DNA of 64,000 nucleotides from Cepaea nemoralis (Eukaryota; Mollusca; Gastropoda; Stylommatophora; Helicidae). The stretch covers positions 737,501 through 801,500 of the forward strand of contig JACEFZ010025087.1 in assembly GCA_014155875.1 (NCBI GenBank), given 5' to 3'. How positions within the stretch are numbered: position 1 is the stretch's first letter; each line of letters starts with the position of its first letter. The notes under the pieces are model-generated. The model made no database searches. It saw nothing but the letters and a program-made list of their open reading frames with translations, and had not been told where the DNA came from. Of the stretch, positions 11,376-24,370 are shown in pieces. A program made the position numbers and the translations under genes.

Positions 11376-11729
11376 GACAAAACACAACACAATCCTGGCA
11401 GTTAATAACAAATCATAACATCAACAACAGGTCACCTATGTGAGCCACATAGTGGACACTTCATTTTGTTCTAGGTGGATAATTATGTAGATTAATCAAT
11501 GGATGAATAGTACCACATATGGCAATACCGTTCTTTAAGAGAACTTAGTGCTGGCAACTACATATGTATAATGCAGTATTGTTCCGTGCGTTTATTTGAT
11601 TGTCGCTACATTAGGCAGCAGTTGTATTAAACACATTGGGCAATGAAATAATCAAAATTCTCCACTATTGACATTTTTGCCAAATATTCATTTCTCTACT
11701 TCTTATTTTGTTCACTTGAAATAAATTGC
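11376..11729. other. No recognisable feature
   Basis: AT-rich unique DNA without a supported reading frame. Confidence 0.6.
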
Positions 11730-11868
11730 CCAGGACTGCAGTTTTGTTTCCTGTATAGGACTGCAATGTTGTTTCCCGCAAAGAACTGCAATGTTGTTTC
11801 CTGTATACAACTGCGATGTTGTTTACTGTAGAGAAAGAACTGCAATGTTGTTTCCTGTATAAACTTCG
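11730..11868. repeat. Minisatellite, unit about 27-30 bp, about 5 copies
   Basis: The unit contains 'actgcaatgttgtttcctgt' with variants (ggactgcaatg, caactgcgatg) repeated about five times. The frames running through it are products of the repeat. From 11869 to 12504 I see unique DNA with a C-rich patch (12340-12375) and no gene. Confidence 0.85.
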
Positions 11869-12504
11869 CTGCCTGTCTAAAGTCACGCAATGGTTGGTAC
11901 AGTTTAGATTTTGCCGTGGTTTCACTAGCCTTGACCTGGATTATATGGGGGACTATAATTCGCATATGAGTGTCTGCCCACCTTGTGTAATGTCCACCAA
12001 TGAATGCAGGCAGTTCTCTGGTGTAAAAAAAAACAGCAACACACATATCCCAGTCAACACAGATCTGTAACTATGCAGGCCATCTGAGGTCACAACAGCA
12101 GCTCCCTTGCAGAGAGTCGCTTTCACTCCCGCCAGCGGCTTGTAGTTCCAGTTCCTCTGCTTCACTGCATGTTCACGCCTAGGTGTCTTGAAAGTCATGT
12201 GTCCACAGTCGTGTTGGTGTACCTCAGCCTCTTCTTCCAACAACCGTGCCTGTTGTTAGTGTTGTTCTAAGCCAGTGTGACCCTTGATATAGCCACGGTG
12301 TTTCAGTTCCAGAGACATTATTGTGTCTATTAGCCAGCCTCTCCCCCCTCCCACCCGCCACTCCCCACCCCCAACAACCAATTCTTATAGAATATCAGTA
12401 TTTTCATTTTCTGGTTCAAAGGTATTCTAGGAAATCACCTGAAACAATAAACTTCAAAGGCCTGAATTTTCTTCTGCAGTGATTCTTAGTGGTCGTGTTT
12501 CACA

Positions 12505-13022
12505 CCCACATGTTGTCACGCGTCTACATGTCGTCACGTGTGCATGTTGTCACTTATTTGCATGTTGTTACGAATATGCATATTGACACATTTCTGCATG
12601 TTGTCACTTATTTGCATAGTGTCACTACCTGCATGTTGTCACGTATTTGCATGTTGTCACGCATCTTCATGCTGTCACGTATTTACATGTTGTCACGTAA
12701 CTGCATGTCGTCACGTATCTGCAAGTTGTCACGTAACTGCATATTGTCACGTATTTGCAAGTTGTCACGTATCTGCATGTTGTCACGTATTTGCACGTTA
12801 TCACGTATCCGCATGCTGTCACGTAACTGCATGCTGACACGTGTCTCGGTGTTGTCACGTTTCTCGATGTTGTCACGTGTCTACATGTTGTCACGTATCC
12901 GCGTGCTGTCACGTATCTGCATGTCTGTCACGTGTCTACATGTTGTCACGTGTCTACATGTTGTCACGTGACTACATGTTGTCACGTGTCTACATGTTGT
13001 TACATATCTGCATATTGTCACA
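12505..13022. repeat. 18-bp minisatellite, about 28 copies
   Basis: Units of the type 'tgtcacgtatctgcatgt' repeat with point variation (acgtgt, acgtaa, acgttt; tacatg, tgcaag). Because 18 is divisible by three and the unit lacks stops in several frames, long Cys/His/Met/Ser frames run on both strands; they are not genes. From 13023 to 13490 there is unique DNA with nothing recognised. Confidence 0.95.
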
Positions 13023-13494
13023 TGAAAGATGCACGCTGCGATCACAGAGCAACCAATATGTAACCTTGTGAACCAGATTTCTTTGATGTCAGCTACTTTG
13101 TGTGGATAAAATTTGGTTTTCATACTTGCTGATTTTCATAGTATAACACCCCTGCCCCCTCTCCCACCCCGGAAGCCCCAATGCCTCCATTTCGGGCTGA
13201 ATTCCTCCTGGACATGTGTCGGATGTCTGGATTGATGGCTCAACCCAAAAGAGAGAAAGGATACTAAGTTCCTCTTCCCCAATATGATCCTGCCCGTTTA
13301 ATTATGTTAACCTTTAATGGCGCAGTTGCTTGAGTCCATAACTAGAGTCTCAGAGAACCAAGGAATACATCAAGGAAAACAATTACAAGTATTTCCCCTT
13401 TATACCCAAATGTCCTAATGGTGGTTCTTTGCCTCTCCTCTCTCAGTTAACTTAATTTTATCTAGGGTTGTATGATTAAACTAATTGACTATGA

Positions 13495-14760
13495 CAAGTA
13501 AACAATACTGGGGAAATATTTTGCACAATTCTTGAAAAAAGATTACGAACTACTTTAGAACCCCAGCTAAGCGAAACACAACTTGGATTAAGGAAACACA
13601 AAGGATGCACAGATGCCATTTTTGCTCTTTGACAACATATAGAAAAATCAATCGAATTCAGTGAAACACTCTAATTAGCCTTTGTCGACCAAGAAAAGGC
13701 ATTCGATAGAGTAGATAAAAACAAGTTCTGGGAAATCCTTAAACAATATGGAGTGAGTACACATCTAACAATACTATGCAGAAGCTTTTACAACAACAAT
13801 GAATGCATAGTGAGAGCAACTGGAGGACACTCAGAACTTTTCACCATAAGATCTGGAGTACGACAAGGGTGTGTCCTGTCCCCCTCTCGTGTTTATAACA
13901 TATATAGACAATATATGTAAAGATACCAGCCAAGCAGAGACAGCAAGAATACCGCATGACGAGAACACAGAAGAAGAACCATCTGCAAAGTACACCATTA
14001 CAGAACTCCTGTTTGCGGACGACCAAGCACTAATAGCAAAATCAGAAGCTGAATTACAAGACCACAGGAATAGTCTAAACAAAATGTGTAGGGAACATAA
14101 CATGAAAATTAGCACAAGCAAAACAGAGGTAATGACTATAACTAAAGAAGAACAAACAACAACAATTCATCTATACGAACATCCCTTGAAACAAGTAAAG
14201 AGTTTCAAGTACTTGGGAAGTATAATATCATCAAATGGCAGATCAGAAGACGAGATCGAACAAATGGCACCAATACTAAAGAACAAACATGTATCAATAA
14301 CTAGTAAGAAAGCACTTTACAACACAATCTTCCTACCAACTCTATGCTACCAATGCCAAACCTGGACAATGACAGAAAAAGAGAAAAGAAAAATCATAAC
14401 AACAGAAATGAGGTTCCTGAGAAGAATACTCAACGTATCAAGAAGAGATAAGATTAGAAATGAATAAATCAGGACTAAAGTGGGGGTTAAAGCAGCACTA
14501 GATTTTATTAGAAAGCAGCAAGTCAAATGGTTTGGCCATGCAAGTAGGTTGCCAGTCAACAGCATACCACAACAAGCAATAATGTACAGACCAGATGGAA
14601 TCAGAGGAAGAGGCTGACCACGTAAACGTTGGACGGAGGGAATAACAGAGTCCATGGGAATATCGATATATGAAGCCCATAATCGGGCAATCTCACTATG
14701 TTTATACTTCACCTCGACACCGCAAGGTACAAGAGGAACATAATGAGATGAGATGATGAG
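13495..14760 (+). pseudogene. LINE-2 family non-LTR retrotransposon, RT to 3' end, inactivated
   Basis: The RT palm is readable across several frames: 'AFVDQEKAFDRV' near 13680 (first catalytic Asp), 'GVRQGCVLSP' near 13857, 'FADDQ' near 14012 (catalytic Asp pair), and 'SFKYLGS' near 14200. The C-terminal part follows: 'RDKIRNE', 'VKWFGHAS', and then a decayed 'RGRG.PRKRWT' near 14610. The element ends in an imperfect (TGAGA)n-type tail at about 14738-14762. Stops (for example TGA 13629-13631) and frameshifts (near 13890 and at 14465) disrupt it, and the endonuclease part is missing. Two more copies of the 3' region occur at 40738-41070 and 63845-64000. Confidence 0.85.
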
Positions 14761-14792
14761 AAACAATACACTCATGAGAGGAAATGACTTCT

Positions 14793-14809
14793 TCCCCCCC
14801 CCCCCCCCC
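14793..14809. repeat. Poly(C) tract
   Basis: A run of 17 C just downstream of the LINE tail. From 14810 to 15880 I see unique DNA only. Confidence 0.9.
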
Positions 14810-15881
14810 ACATCATTTTTTAAACTCTATATAGAGTAATGAACAGTATCTCAAATACATACATGAAAAATCAGAAAATCATGTACATCAAGATTTTTAC
14901 ACATTATAGTTTCAGCAGTGACTCCCCTCCTCGGATAGAATTGAGATTACAGGTAATTTCGCAGTTAATTTTCTTACAGATCCTCTGTGTTAGTAAATCT
15001 GAAGCAGAAAAATTGGTCTGCCTTCCCTTATATTGAATTGTGGGTTATGGTTTCCTGCTCCAAGCAGTCACTGTGATTTATGTTTATCTTGTAAGCTTCA
15101 GAGTGTTGTTCTTCCCCAAGTTGTAGAATAATATTGTTTTATTTGGCTCTAGATTTCCATTCTTGGCAGGTAAATTATGTTATATAAATGTTACCTCTCC
15201 TATAAGACAAATGGAACTTTTGCAGGTGGAGAAGTTTCTGCCCCACTCTCTCACAGAGCATTTAGCATAGTAGCTTCTATCACCCAAGTCAGGTCTGGAT
15301 CTCTATGGTTGTGGACAATACCTGAAATGTCAGCAATCAACATGTATCTAATGATGTCATCAATATGACATTAGAAATTAAATTCTGTACCTTTCAAGAA
15401 AAACAACAAAGAACTACATAAAAGAATCGTGATCCTAGGAAAATAAACAGTGGAGGGAAAGGAGTCTTGGTGCTCTCTAATAGTTATCCACAACATAATG
15501 GTTGTTCTCCTTTCAATCCGTCATTATATGGCGTTCAAGGTTTAGACTAGCAGATGTGCAGTTTAATCTTCACCCAAGCCTGTCCTTCAGGTCTTCAGGT
15601 TAAGTAATACCTTTATTGAATTGGAATTGATAACTATGTTTCCCATCCTCTTCAGTACCTAGTTATCTTCTCTTCATCTTCTTCCATCAAGAAAAAAGGG
15701 TCTCATACATTACGGGATTTTAACATTATTCGCTATTACAATTAGTAGTTGCTTATAAGCAATATAAGTACATCATGGTATCAATTCTTGTATAGTATTC
15801 AGGTGAATTCTTTTCTAATCAAAAGTTTCAAGGCGAGTATATTCCCTCCTATTCACCGTGTCTGTAATATGCTTGTACTTC

Positions 15882-16135
<254 letters not shown>

Positions 16136-16184
16136 GTTATTACATTCATCATCCTCATTATCCTTACAATTATCAGGACACTAG

Positions 16185-16345
16185 AACATATGTGGTATCA
16201 GGAGTGACATGAAATACAAAGTGGGGTTTTGCTTAAGATACAAAACCAGGTGCTTGTAGTATGCCAGAAATGTAATATGGGTTGTGTCGTGCACAGGGCA
16301 CAAAACCAGATGTTGGTACCATAAGTGATATGTAATACAAAGTGC
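16185..16345. repeat. Diverged tandem repeat, unit about 60 bp, 2.6 copies
   Basis: Successive units share 'tgaaatacaaagtg' or 'tgtaatacaaagtg' and 'cacaaaaccag' at constant spacing. It is old and diverged. Confidence 0.7.
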
Positions 16346-16506
16346 TGTCATGCGTCGGAGTCCACTAAATTATTAATTAGTGTTTGGGTTATGCCGAACA
16401 TGTTCTCTTGTGATAGACAAGTCATTGCACATCAAAATTTCCTTCTATTATGAGACTGACTGTTAGCTTAAACTCCTTTTTAGTACTTCACTTTACTCGC
16501 TCATTC

Positions 16507-16606
16507 TCAGACATAATATTCATATGTGCATGGATGATAATTTGACTCATTCATTAGACATCATTCTTATGTACATGGATGATCATTTCACTCATTCATC
16601 AGTGTG
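16507..16606. repeat. Two-copy tandem repeat, unit about 50 bp
   Basis: The motif 'catatgtgcatggatgataa...actcattca' recurs once as 'ttatgtacatggatgatca...actcattca'. From 16607 to 18767 there is AT-rich DNA; frames of up to about 100 aa there show no recognisable domain. Part of 16.9-18.77 kb is probably the LTR of the minus-strand element that follows. Confidence 0.7.
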
Positions 16607-18767
16607 GTATATTAGAATAGAAATGGGAGATCGCTGTCCCAAATTATCAGGGGACCTCTGTTATAGGAAAACCAGGAATTGGCTCGTGAGATTCCCAAAT
16701 GATAAAAAAGGTTTTCCTGATAGGAGGTCACGCAGGAGAGCCCAGGGAAGTCACTGCTTTAAAGAGAAAGTAAGATCACTCTAATTAGAGGACAAGCGAG
16801 TTGTATCCCTGCCACCGGCTCTCTCTTGTTGGATCTGATCGTTAAGTGAAGTAACTCTATCACTCTAATATTAATTAAAGGAAGTCACATATAACACTAA
16901 TGAAATTACGGAACACAGTAGGAGACGTTTACATTAATGTAATAAAAGAAACGGATTGGGGGTATGCACCATGGGCAATACAATTTACATAAATATTACA
17001 CACTTGATATCTTTATGCCTAATTATCTAACAAATATTACTATCCCAATGTCCGATCGTTGATACCAAAAATTCAAGAACATCCAACACAATTATAGCAC
17101 ACTTAACTACATATAACTGTTTGTATGTCTCTAGTTAAGATAAACACTGTTTATAAATGTTTATTTCCTGGACGAATCTGGCACTAGTTGATCTTGACAC
17201 TGGGTATTCTATGGTTCATGATTCCTTGTAGAATGATCTCTGTAGGTATCAATATAGACTAATTGGACGTGCGTAAAGGTTGTTGTTTACTTGTGGAATA
17301 GTTGTTACGTAGTTTAAGAGTTATGACGTAGTTGTTTATTAGTTGTTGGCCGCTGGACTTAAATGAGGATACATGGGGTGGTAATGCAACTTAGCTTCAT
17401 CCTTATGTGGCGGAGTGGCAAATATAAGAACGCAGATTTCCTCCTTCACTGAGGAATCGCTCCACTTCGGCCAGGGATGATTTCCCTTCTTGGCATCATC
17501 ACTTGTACCAACAGACCACCTCCCATATCTGTTGTAACATAATGGACAACATAATTGTACCCCTCCTTACAAAATAATTAGAAAACTCGACATCCTCAAA
17601 AAAGTGTGGAACAAACACCCATATACTACTACTACCTAGAGATAAATCAGCCGACCTTTGTCCGCTGACTATAGTGTCACTTACATGATTGGACTTAACC
17701 AATGTCCTACATGACATAGGCTTACCTCTAGCATGTTTGCAATGCACGCCTGACTCTTGTGTGCACCAAGCAATCATACTCATTAATATAATTATTCGCT
17801 CAGTGGTCAATGTCTACTGATCTGACTCCGATTAAGAGTGACATCTCACTCTGGTCATTATGCATATGTCCTTTCCTCAGGATAGGGGGTAACATAAAAT
17901 CATCACACACTCAATGTATATAATGTTCCAGGTAATACGTATATATCATATAACATGCATGCGTATTTTAGACACACATAACAATGACATTTAGACAATC
18001 ACAAAGAAAGATTATCCTGATAAATTCTCTCGCCAATCCTAGGATAAGAAACATAAGACAATCCAAGGATAGCCTACAAGACATTTACAGTGTCTACAAA
18101 TTATGGCAGTCCCCATAAGAAAATGGAGATGCTCCATGATGTATTTCAGAATAGGTCTCTTAGTTAGACTTAAGTCACTAATCACTATCATGACCTAAAG
18201 ACTGATATTAAACTGACGTTCCCTCGACACAAACAGGGTAGCTTTACAAGTATTTCTCACCTTTTTGTCTCCAGAGACTCGGTAATATTATCCACTGAAA
18301 ATCACATCCCGTTAGAATCACTTTTACTAGAGAACTCCCTATACTGAATTAGCTACTCCTTATATAAAATCTATTATCCCCCCTGCCACGTTAATTGCGC
18401 ACTTAGTCTACACTAGGAGGTCGGATAAACATGGTTATTCGGACATCCTTTATGTAAGGTAAATATCCGCGGACCTTCTCTTATTAGTTTGACGTATTTA
18501 GTCTGCATTCCATTGCAGCACTATCTGCCGTAAAATAATACTTCATTTGGGCGAATGACAACAAACTTTGGAATACTGGGCGTAATCTGTTATTCCAATT
18601 AATAAATCGCCGGTCGTTGTATTTACTGGGCGCTATGAATTTCCAGCCGTATGTGTTTTCACAATCATTGCATTGGTAATATAAACAGGCGTTGTCAACC
18701 CTTGTATAGAAAATAGACTGTGCCTTGTCGACGGTTCTCAAGCTGTAGTTATGGGGAAATTGAAAAT

Positions 18768-18785
18768 GTCACAATGCTCCCCTCT
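18768..18785 (-). promoter_or_regulatory. Polypurine tract and 3' LTR start of minus-strand element LTR-2
   Basis: Read on the minus strand, downstream of RNase H, the sequence is ttagaggggagcat followed by tgtgacattttc. A purine-rich tract directly before a TG start is the usual 3' LTR boundary. The LTR itself would run toward lower coordinates; I could not find its other end or a second copy. Confidence 0.5.
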
Positions 18786-18856
18786 AAGACAGTTCCTCCT
18801 AGGGAGAACTGGAACATCACCAAACTGCAACTTGAGAATCCTCAGATGTAATCTAT

Positions 18857-19564
18857 CTATTTCTCATTGGTCCCTGTCGCTTCTGGTTCTGTTAAATTGT
18901 CAGGAACAGGATGTCGACTGAGGAAGTCTGCTCCAACATTCATTTTTCCAGGTACATATTCAATCTGAAATGAATACGGTTGAAGAAGTAGCGACCATCT
19001 CATCAGTCTCGCATTCAAATTTCTTGAAGCTGCCAGAAACATCAAAGGTTGATGGTCACACTGCACAGTAAAGTGTTTCCCATACAGATAGGCTTGAAAT
19101 TTTTCCACAGCCCAAACTAAGGCCAAACATTCTCTTTCGATGGTAGAGTAATTTCTCTCTGCTGAGTTCAATTTTCTACTTGCATAGGCAACTGGAAATA
19201 GCACTGAGTGCTCATCTTCTTTCCTCTGAAGTAGGGTAGCCCCAATTCCAATGTTGCTTGCATCTGTCCGAAGTATGAATGGTCGTTTGAGATCTGGAAG
19301 ATGAAGTACTGGTTTTGCTGTTAATGCTTTCTTAAGTTCTGAATAAGCATTCTCACATTCTGCCGACCATGTGACTTTCTCTGGTTCCCCTTTTCTTGTT
19401 AGGTTGGTTAAAGGAGCAGTGAGGGAATTGAAGTCCTTGATGTATCTCTGGTAGAATCCACACAGTGACACAAAAGACCTAACATCTTTCTTTGTTTTTG
19501 GACGAGGTGCTCGTTGTAGCTTCTCAATATTTCCTTCATGAGGAGTCATGAATCCTTGAGACAC
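18857..19564 (-). pseudogene. RNase H and connection domain of LTR-2 (Ty3/gypsy-type)
   Basis: The frame is 235 aa. It opens in the RT thumb/connection ('DVRSFVSLCGFYQRYI') and continues into RNase H with 'LRTDASNIGIG' (catalytic Asp), 'ERECLALVWAV' (Glu), 'QCDHQPL' (Asp) and 'GADFLSRHP' (final Asp). RNase H removes the RNA strand during reverse transcription. The fragment belongs to the same polyprotein as the RT upstream at 19624-20397 but is out of frame with it, because of a frame change near 19695. It is related to, but clearly diverged from, the copy at 27.7-28.7 kb. Confidence 0.9.
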
Positions 19565-19623
19565 CGTATGTCCAAGAAAATCAAGCTGATGGAATCCTAT
19601 CTGACATTTCTTTGGTCGTGCAG

Positions 19624-20397
19624 TTAAACCAGTTTCTTTAAGGCGTTTGAAAAGACGGTGGAGTGCCTTAAGATGTTCCTCAAAGTCTGCGTAGCAATTA
19701 GGATATCATCCATGAAATTGCTGATTGCTGGATGTTGAAGTGGTTCGAGTAATTTCCTCATCATTCTGGTGAAAACACTGGGAGCATTACTCAATCCAAA
19801 AGGAAGAACGTTGAACTCATAGTGACCATCAGGAGTACTGAAGGCCAACCATGGACGAACTTCTGGTTTTACAGGAATCTGATAATATCCCTTGCTGAGA
19901 TCGATCCTGGTGAAGTATTTGGCTCTGCTGAGACTCGTGAAGAGTTGGTTTTGGTCAGGCAGAGGTTCGGCCTGAAACTCCGTTATAGCATTGAGCTGTC
20001 GATAATCGATGCACAATCTATGTTCTCCACTGGGTTTTCTCAATAAAACCACACTTGCACTGTAAGGTGATTCAGATGGAGATATGATTCCAGATGAAAG
20101 CATTTGCTGGATCTCTTCTTTTAAAGCTGTCGCTTTGGCATACGGAACTGGGTATGTTTTGACTCGCACAGGTGTAGGGTCAATCAACTTCATGTCGAAC
20201 TCTACTAAATCTGTAAGTCCTGGCTTGTCTGTAAGTATATCTGCATATGTAGCTAAGAGTTCTTGAATCTGCTGCTGCTGATCCTGGGTTAGTGTAGGAC
20301 TGATGTCCACATCCCGGTAAGTTTCTTTTGCTTGCAGAGTGTACTCAACACCCATAGTGTTTCCCTGGTCAACTTCTGTAGCCACTGCCAAAGCCAT
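19624..20397 (-). pseudogene. Reverse transcriptase of LTR-2 (Ty3/gypsy-type)
   Basis: The frame is 257 aa and holds RT fingers and palm: 'KPSGEHRLCIDYRQLN', 'RIDLSKGYYQIPV' (first catalytic Asp), 'LPFGLSNAPSVFTRMM' and 'FMDDIL' (catalytic Asp pair). After FMDD the frame is lost. Its ATG overlaps the stop of the preceding integrase frame (TGATG). Integrase sequence lies upstream and RNase H downstream, so the order is IN-RT-RH, unlike standard gypsy elements. The sequence type is nevertheless gypsy, not copia. Confidence 0.9.
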
Positions 20398-20833
20398 CAG
20401 ATGTGTAACTCGGTGGTGGGCCTTTCATTATATTTCCTCAGGAGGTTTATATGAAAAATCTTCTGTTTTCCTCTGATGGAAATCTTGTAGTTAGTGCGAG
20501 AAATCTTCTCGGTCACTTCATAGGGTCCTTTCCAACCGATCTGCAATTTGTTCTGGCTAGTTGGGAGAAGTAACAGCACCTTCTCTCCAACTTCCAACTC
20601 TCGATCCTTTGCTTTCTTGTTGTAGTAACGAGCAATTCTACGTCTAGCTTGCCGTAGATTGTCTGACGCTAGTTTCCAACCATGCTGTAGACGTTGTTTC
20701 AACTCAGTCACATAGGTGGATGCAGTTACAACTGTCTCATCAACTTGATCATCAGTCCATGTTCGAAGTAAAGCTTCAAGTGGTCCCTTGATTGGTCGAC
20801 CAAATAACAATGTTGCCGGTGCAATTCCAGTTG
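20397..20833 (-). pseudogene. Integrase C-terminal part of LTR-2, truncated
   Basis: The 137-aa frame begins inside the integrase ('LLFGRPIKGPLEALL'), continues through 'RRRIARYYNKKAKDRELEVGEKVLLLLP', and has the 'IGWKGPYEV' module (GPY/F) that ends gypsy-type integrases. It stops at a TGA that overlaps the ATG of the RT frame. The zinc-binding domain and DDE core are absent: similarity to the 26 kb copy ends abruptly at about 20833, so the element is 5'-truncated. Confidence 0.85.
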
Positions 20834-20835
20834 AG

Positions 20836-21974
20836 TTTTATACTTATCTGATTTCACAATGATAACTTTAAATGTTAACACCATTGATATCACAATGAAA
20901 TCTCAATCACTCCACAATCACAATCATATGTGTATGGATGACAATTAAGCATATGTATGTGCTTTACACGTGATAAACTCACAGATTCAACAACCATGAC
21001 ATTACAATGGAATATCACCAATTCTCATCCTTCATCAGAAATTATAATATTTCCTGGATGATAATTAAGCATACTGATGTGTTGTTACAATTGATACATT
21101 CACATCTGTTTAACAATAATGAAATCACACATGACTCATGCTCTTTTTAGTGACATAGACTTATGTGATCAGTAGGCCTACTTATGAGATTCACAAAGGA
21201 TGATTCCTCGGGTTTAGCAAAAATAAAATCACATGAACCACACCAGACATGCTCTCATCAATGACATAGCATTATGTGATCACTAGGCATACTTATGGGA
21301 TTCACAAAGGATGATTCCTCATGTGTTGCAATAATGAACTTTTACATGGGTTCCCACATGCTCTCATAGATTTATGTGATATACTCAATCCACATTCATT
21401 CATTATGAATCCTAAACATTCTTGCATGGCGGTTGATTAAGCATTAATATGTGGCACACATATTAATTCCATATGTTTAACAACAATAAAAATACATTTG
21501 CCTCATCATATGGTTGCTTTAACCCATCACACAAACTATGATATCTATATGAATCTATTTGGGTCTCATGTGTTCATAGAATTAAAAAAAAAATAACTAC
21601 TTGTCCTCTCATGTGCTCATGTAACAAAATCTACTTGACTATTTCACATTACACTAATTTATCTTACCAGTGTTGGCACATTTAAACTAGTTTTCTTACC
21701 ACTGCACTAAGTGTAGTTACCGTCTTAAATCTTAAGTTACTCACCACTCCTAAATCACCGTTGATTGAGTTTAACTACTTAAGAAATACAATGTAAAATT
21801 AGGTCTAATGCTTATACATTAAATAAGTTGTTTAACTGGTAGAAAAAAATAAAACTCACTGTGGCTTTCCTAATGGACAGTTTACCCATAGGCTATGATA
21901 ACTGAATTTATTATTTAGTTTCTACTAAATTAATTTCTTAAGAACTAACCACATGGTTTACACACATTTACTCA
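20836..21974. other. AT-rich DNA with a 111-bp tandem duplication
   Basis: There is no coding potential. Around 21126-21345 a unit containing 'attcacaaaggatgattcct' is present twice with a 111-bp period. The piece lies between the truncated LTR-2 and the insertion site of LTR-3; its continuation after the insertion begins at 30853. Confidence 0.65.
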
Positions 21975-21979
21975 CCGAC

Positions 21980-24123
21980 TGTAGCGAAACGCCAGTGGCC
22001 CATATCCTTATGCATTCTTTTATTCTTGGTAAACAGGGGTAAACGGCTTTCCGTTATTCTCAGTTCTCTTGTTTGCTCAACTCTCCATGAAAGAGGGTTC
22101 TTTGGGTTAGCTTCATCCCACAATCTTTACATGGAGCGAGTATATATTTGTCTGTCCTTTCGGGTAGTCCCGATGGAACGCCTTGCGTCAAATGTGCACT
22201 GGTGCAGCTGCTGGGCAATTGATGGCCGTGCCAAAACCTACCGTTTGATACTTGCAGTTTGTCAAGTGATTTAAAGATTACGACAGAGATGCAACATACT
22301 ACTGAAGTAGTGGAAAGGTAAACTTGGGTTTTCGTTGATCCAGGCAAGGCTTGGCCTATAAATATCTATTGTTTTAACGACTGAGTGGTTATGGCAAAAC
22401 AGCAGTCTTGCCATGTTGGGAGGGGGTGACAGTTAGCCGATCTGACTACGCGTCTTGATCTTGGCATGGAAAGGGAACACATCTGAAGAATAAGTAGTTA
22501 CCAAATGATATCGCTTGTTCTTGGCAGCTGATAGACGAGTGATATCTTGATTCCTACGGCTTACCGTTACTTAGTAGCATCTCTCTTTTAAATATAGGCA
22601 CATTAGATAGCTACGGGGATGGGGTCCACCAATCTATAATCTATCTTCTTGAGCCAGGGGATGCTAGCCACAGGACTATCTCTTTCGTCTGTCACTCGAT
22701 AGGATGATGTCGGGAGGATAATAAACTCCTCTATCTCACTGAGAGAACCTGAACTTATCTACACTATGGCTTGTGCAGGGCAATGCCGGTACATTGGGGC
22801 GACAGCTCAGTCGAGAGCGGCGGCCGGGAGGGGTAGTATCTTCTTTGAATGGGGAAATACACGGTGTGCCATATAACCCCACTTAAGGGGGAGAAACACA
22901 CCGATTACTGGGCGCACCCACACCACAAGATCTTGGTTGCGAGAAAGGCATGGTTTGCAAGTGAGAGGAAAGCATGGAAATGAATGTGCCCAATAATAAT
23001 AAAGGCTTGGTATGAGTGTGGAATGTGTGTCTTGTAGACAAAACGTTCCTAGGGTGGACAACTTGACATCACCCAGCTGGAGGTCGACTCAAGCCCGGAC
23101 GTAGCCAATCCAGGGGGCTACCTGACAGGTCAGGCCCATTCATTCGGGTATGGTATATACTGCATTGGGTCAAGATCCTATATGTCAAATATATTAACTG
23201 AGACCCTATTGGTCTTCAGGATTGTGTGATGCATGAGTCCGCCCAGTCGCTTAATATTGTTTGTCATCTCCAGGGTCCTCTTTTGTTGGACGTGACCAAA
23301 TCGGACAGTCTCCACACAGCTTCTGTGCTAGAGCCAAATACGTCTGATGAAGCCAGGTCAATGTATTAGCCATATCACACATGGTGTGCCTAACTCTGAG
23401 AGAGAGGCAAGGGCATATCTTGAAGAAATGACATAGGCCCGAGAACAGTTACAATCTGGGTTGTGTCTACGCATGATTATCCTGCATACTATGAAACAAT
23501 GACAATTTGCAGTAATGGTGCATCTCGGGTCCTTTCATTGACATAGGCCCGAGAACAGTCACATTCTAAGTTGAGTCTACGCATGATTATCAGGCATACC
23601 CATTTTGTACCGGACATTGAAAGACACCTATCTATGTTAAGTCCATGAACAATTCCTCAACAACCAGTGGATTTGATTCTACGGAAGCCTGTTGAACTTA
23701 CACCCAATTACCGGGAAGGAAGGAGATTCCGGCACAAGGGGTGAGATGTATGTGGACAGATCGGACAGTATATGAAGCTGGGTCTGTGACTATGGCTACT
23801 GAGGCTATGTGCCTGAACTGTATCGGTGTTGTGTCTGTTTAGCACTTTCTGTGTTACCTGCCTTGGTGTTTTTCTGTGCTGTCCTGTATTGATTTAATAA
23901 ATCAAGTTTTAGCTTATTCCAACGAGCAATGTGTTATATATATGGATCAGCCAGAGGAACACGACAGGAAATAGGTCCTTAGGTCGAAAGAAAGAGTGAC
24001 AGTGAGTCCGGGGAAAACGGAGGAGGGTTGGCAGGTAAAGACCTATCCCAGCCAGGGTTATAAAGAGAATAATTTGAAATATTGTGATAGGGCTATTTGG
24101 GACCCTCCACGTAGCTTGTTACA
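21980..24123 (+). repeat. 5' LTR of LTR-3
   Basis: This 2144-bp repeat matches 28711-30847. By eye I count only about six substitutions, plus roughly eight one-base insertions confined to this copy. An AATAAA lies at 23896-23901, about 220 bp before the LTR end, and may serve as polyadenylation signal. Frames inside it (for example 22060-22347 minus) recur in the other LTR and are not genes. Confidence 0.95.
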
Positions 24124-24128
24124 ATTTC

Positions 24129-24147
24129 TGGGGGCACGTCGTGGGAT
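24129..24147 (+). promoter_or_regulatory. Primer binding site of LTR-3
   Basis: Five bases after the LTR lies tgggggcacgtcgtgggat. It resembles the proline-tRNA primer binding site of type C retroviruses (tgggggctcgtccgggat), with differences in the middle. The tRNA identity is not certain; position and length fit a primer binding site. Confidence 0.65.
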
Positions 24148-24370
24148 ATTTGAAATCCTGGTGGAGTTCTGGCTGATTTAGTGATAGGGGACAGATATTC
24201 TTGTCTACTATCAATAGGTTCTGCCTACCGTGCCTGGCTATTGTCTATACTCTTCCTGACACAGACTGACCGACATACGACGTGTTGTGGTCGTGCAATA
24301 TATATATTTTGGTTATGTGAGATAATCATTTTCTATACAATTTCTTGGGCACTTTCCCTCTGAGTTTAAG

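Noticed and set aside
12505..13022. CRISPR-like array
   Set aside because: Repeats are contiguous 18-bp units with no unique spacers, and the DNA is clearly of animal type. The same holds for the 41.3, 44.2, 47.2, 54.7 and 59.8 kb arrays.
17499..17810. 103-aa minus-strand gene
   Set aside because: No recognisable motif; it lies in the region where the LTR of LTR-2 is expected.
22060..22347. Conserved minus-strand protein, repeated at 28790-29143
   Set aside because: The two copies are the two LTRs of one recent element, so their conservation reflects LTR identity and not selection on a protein.
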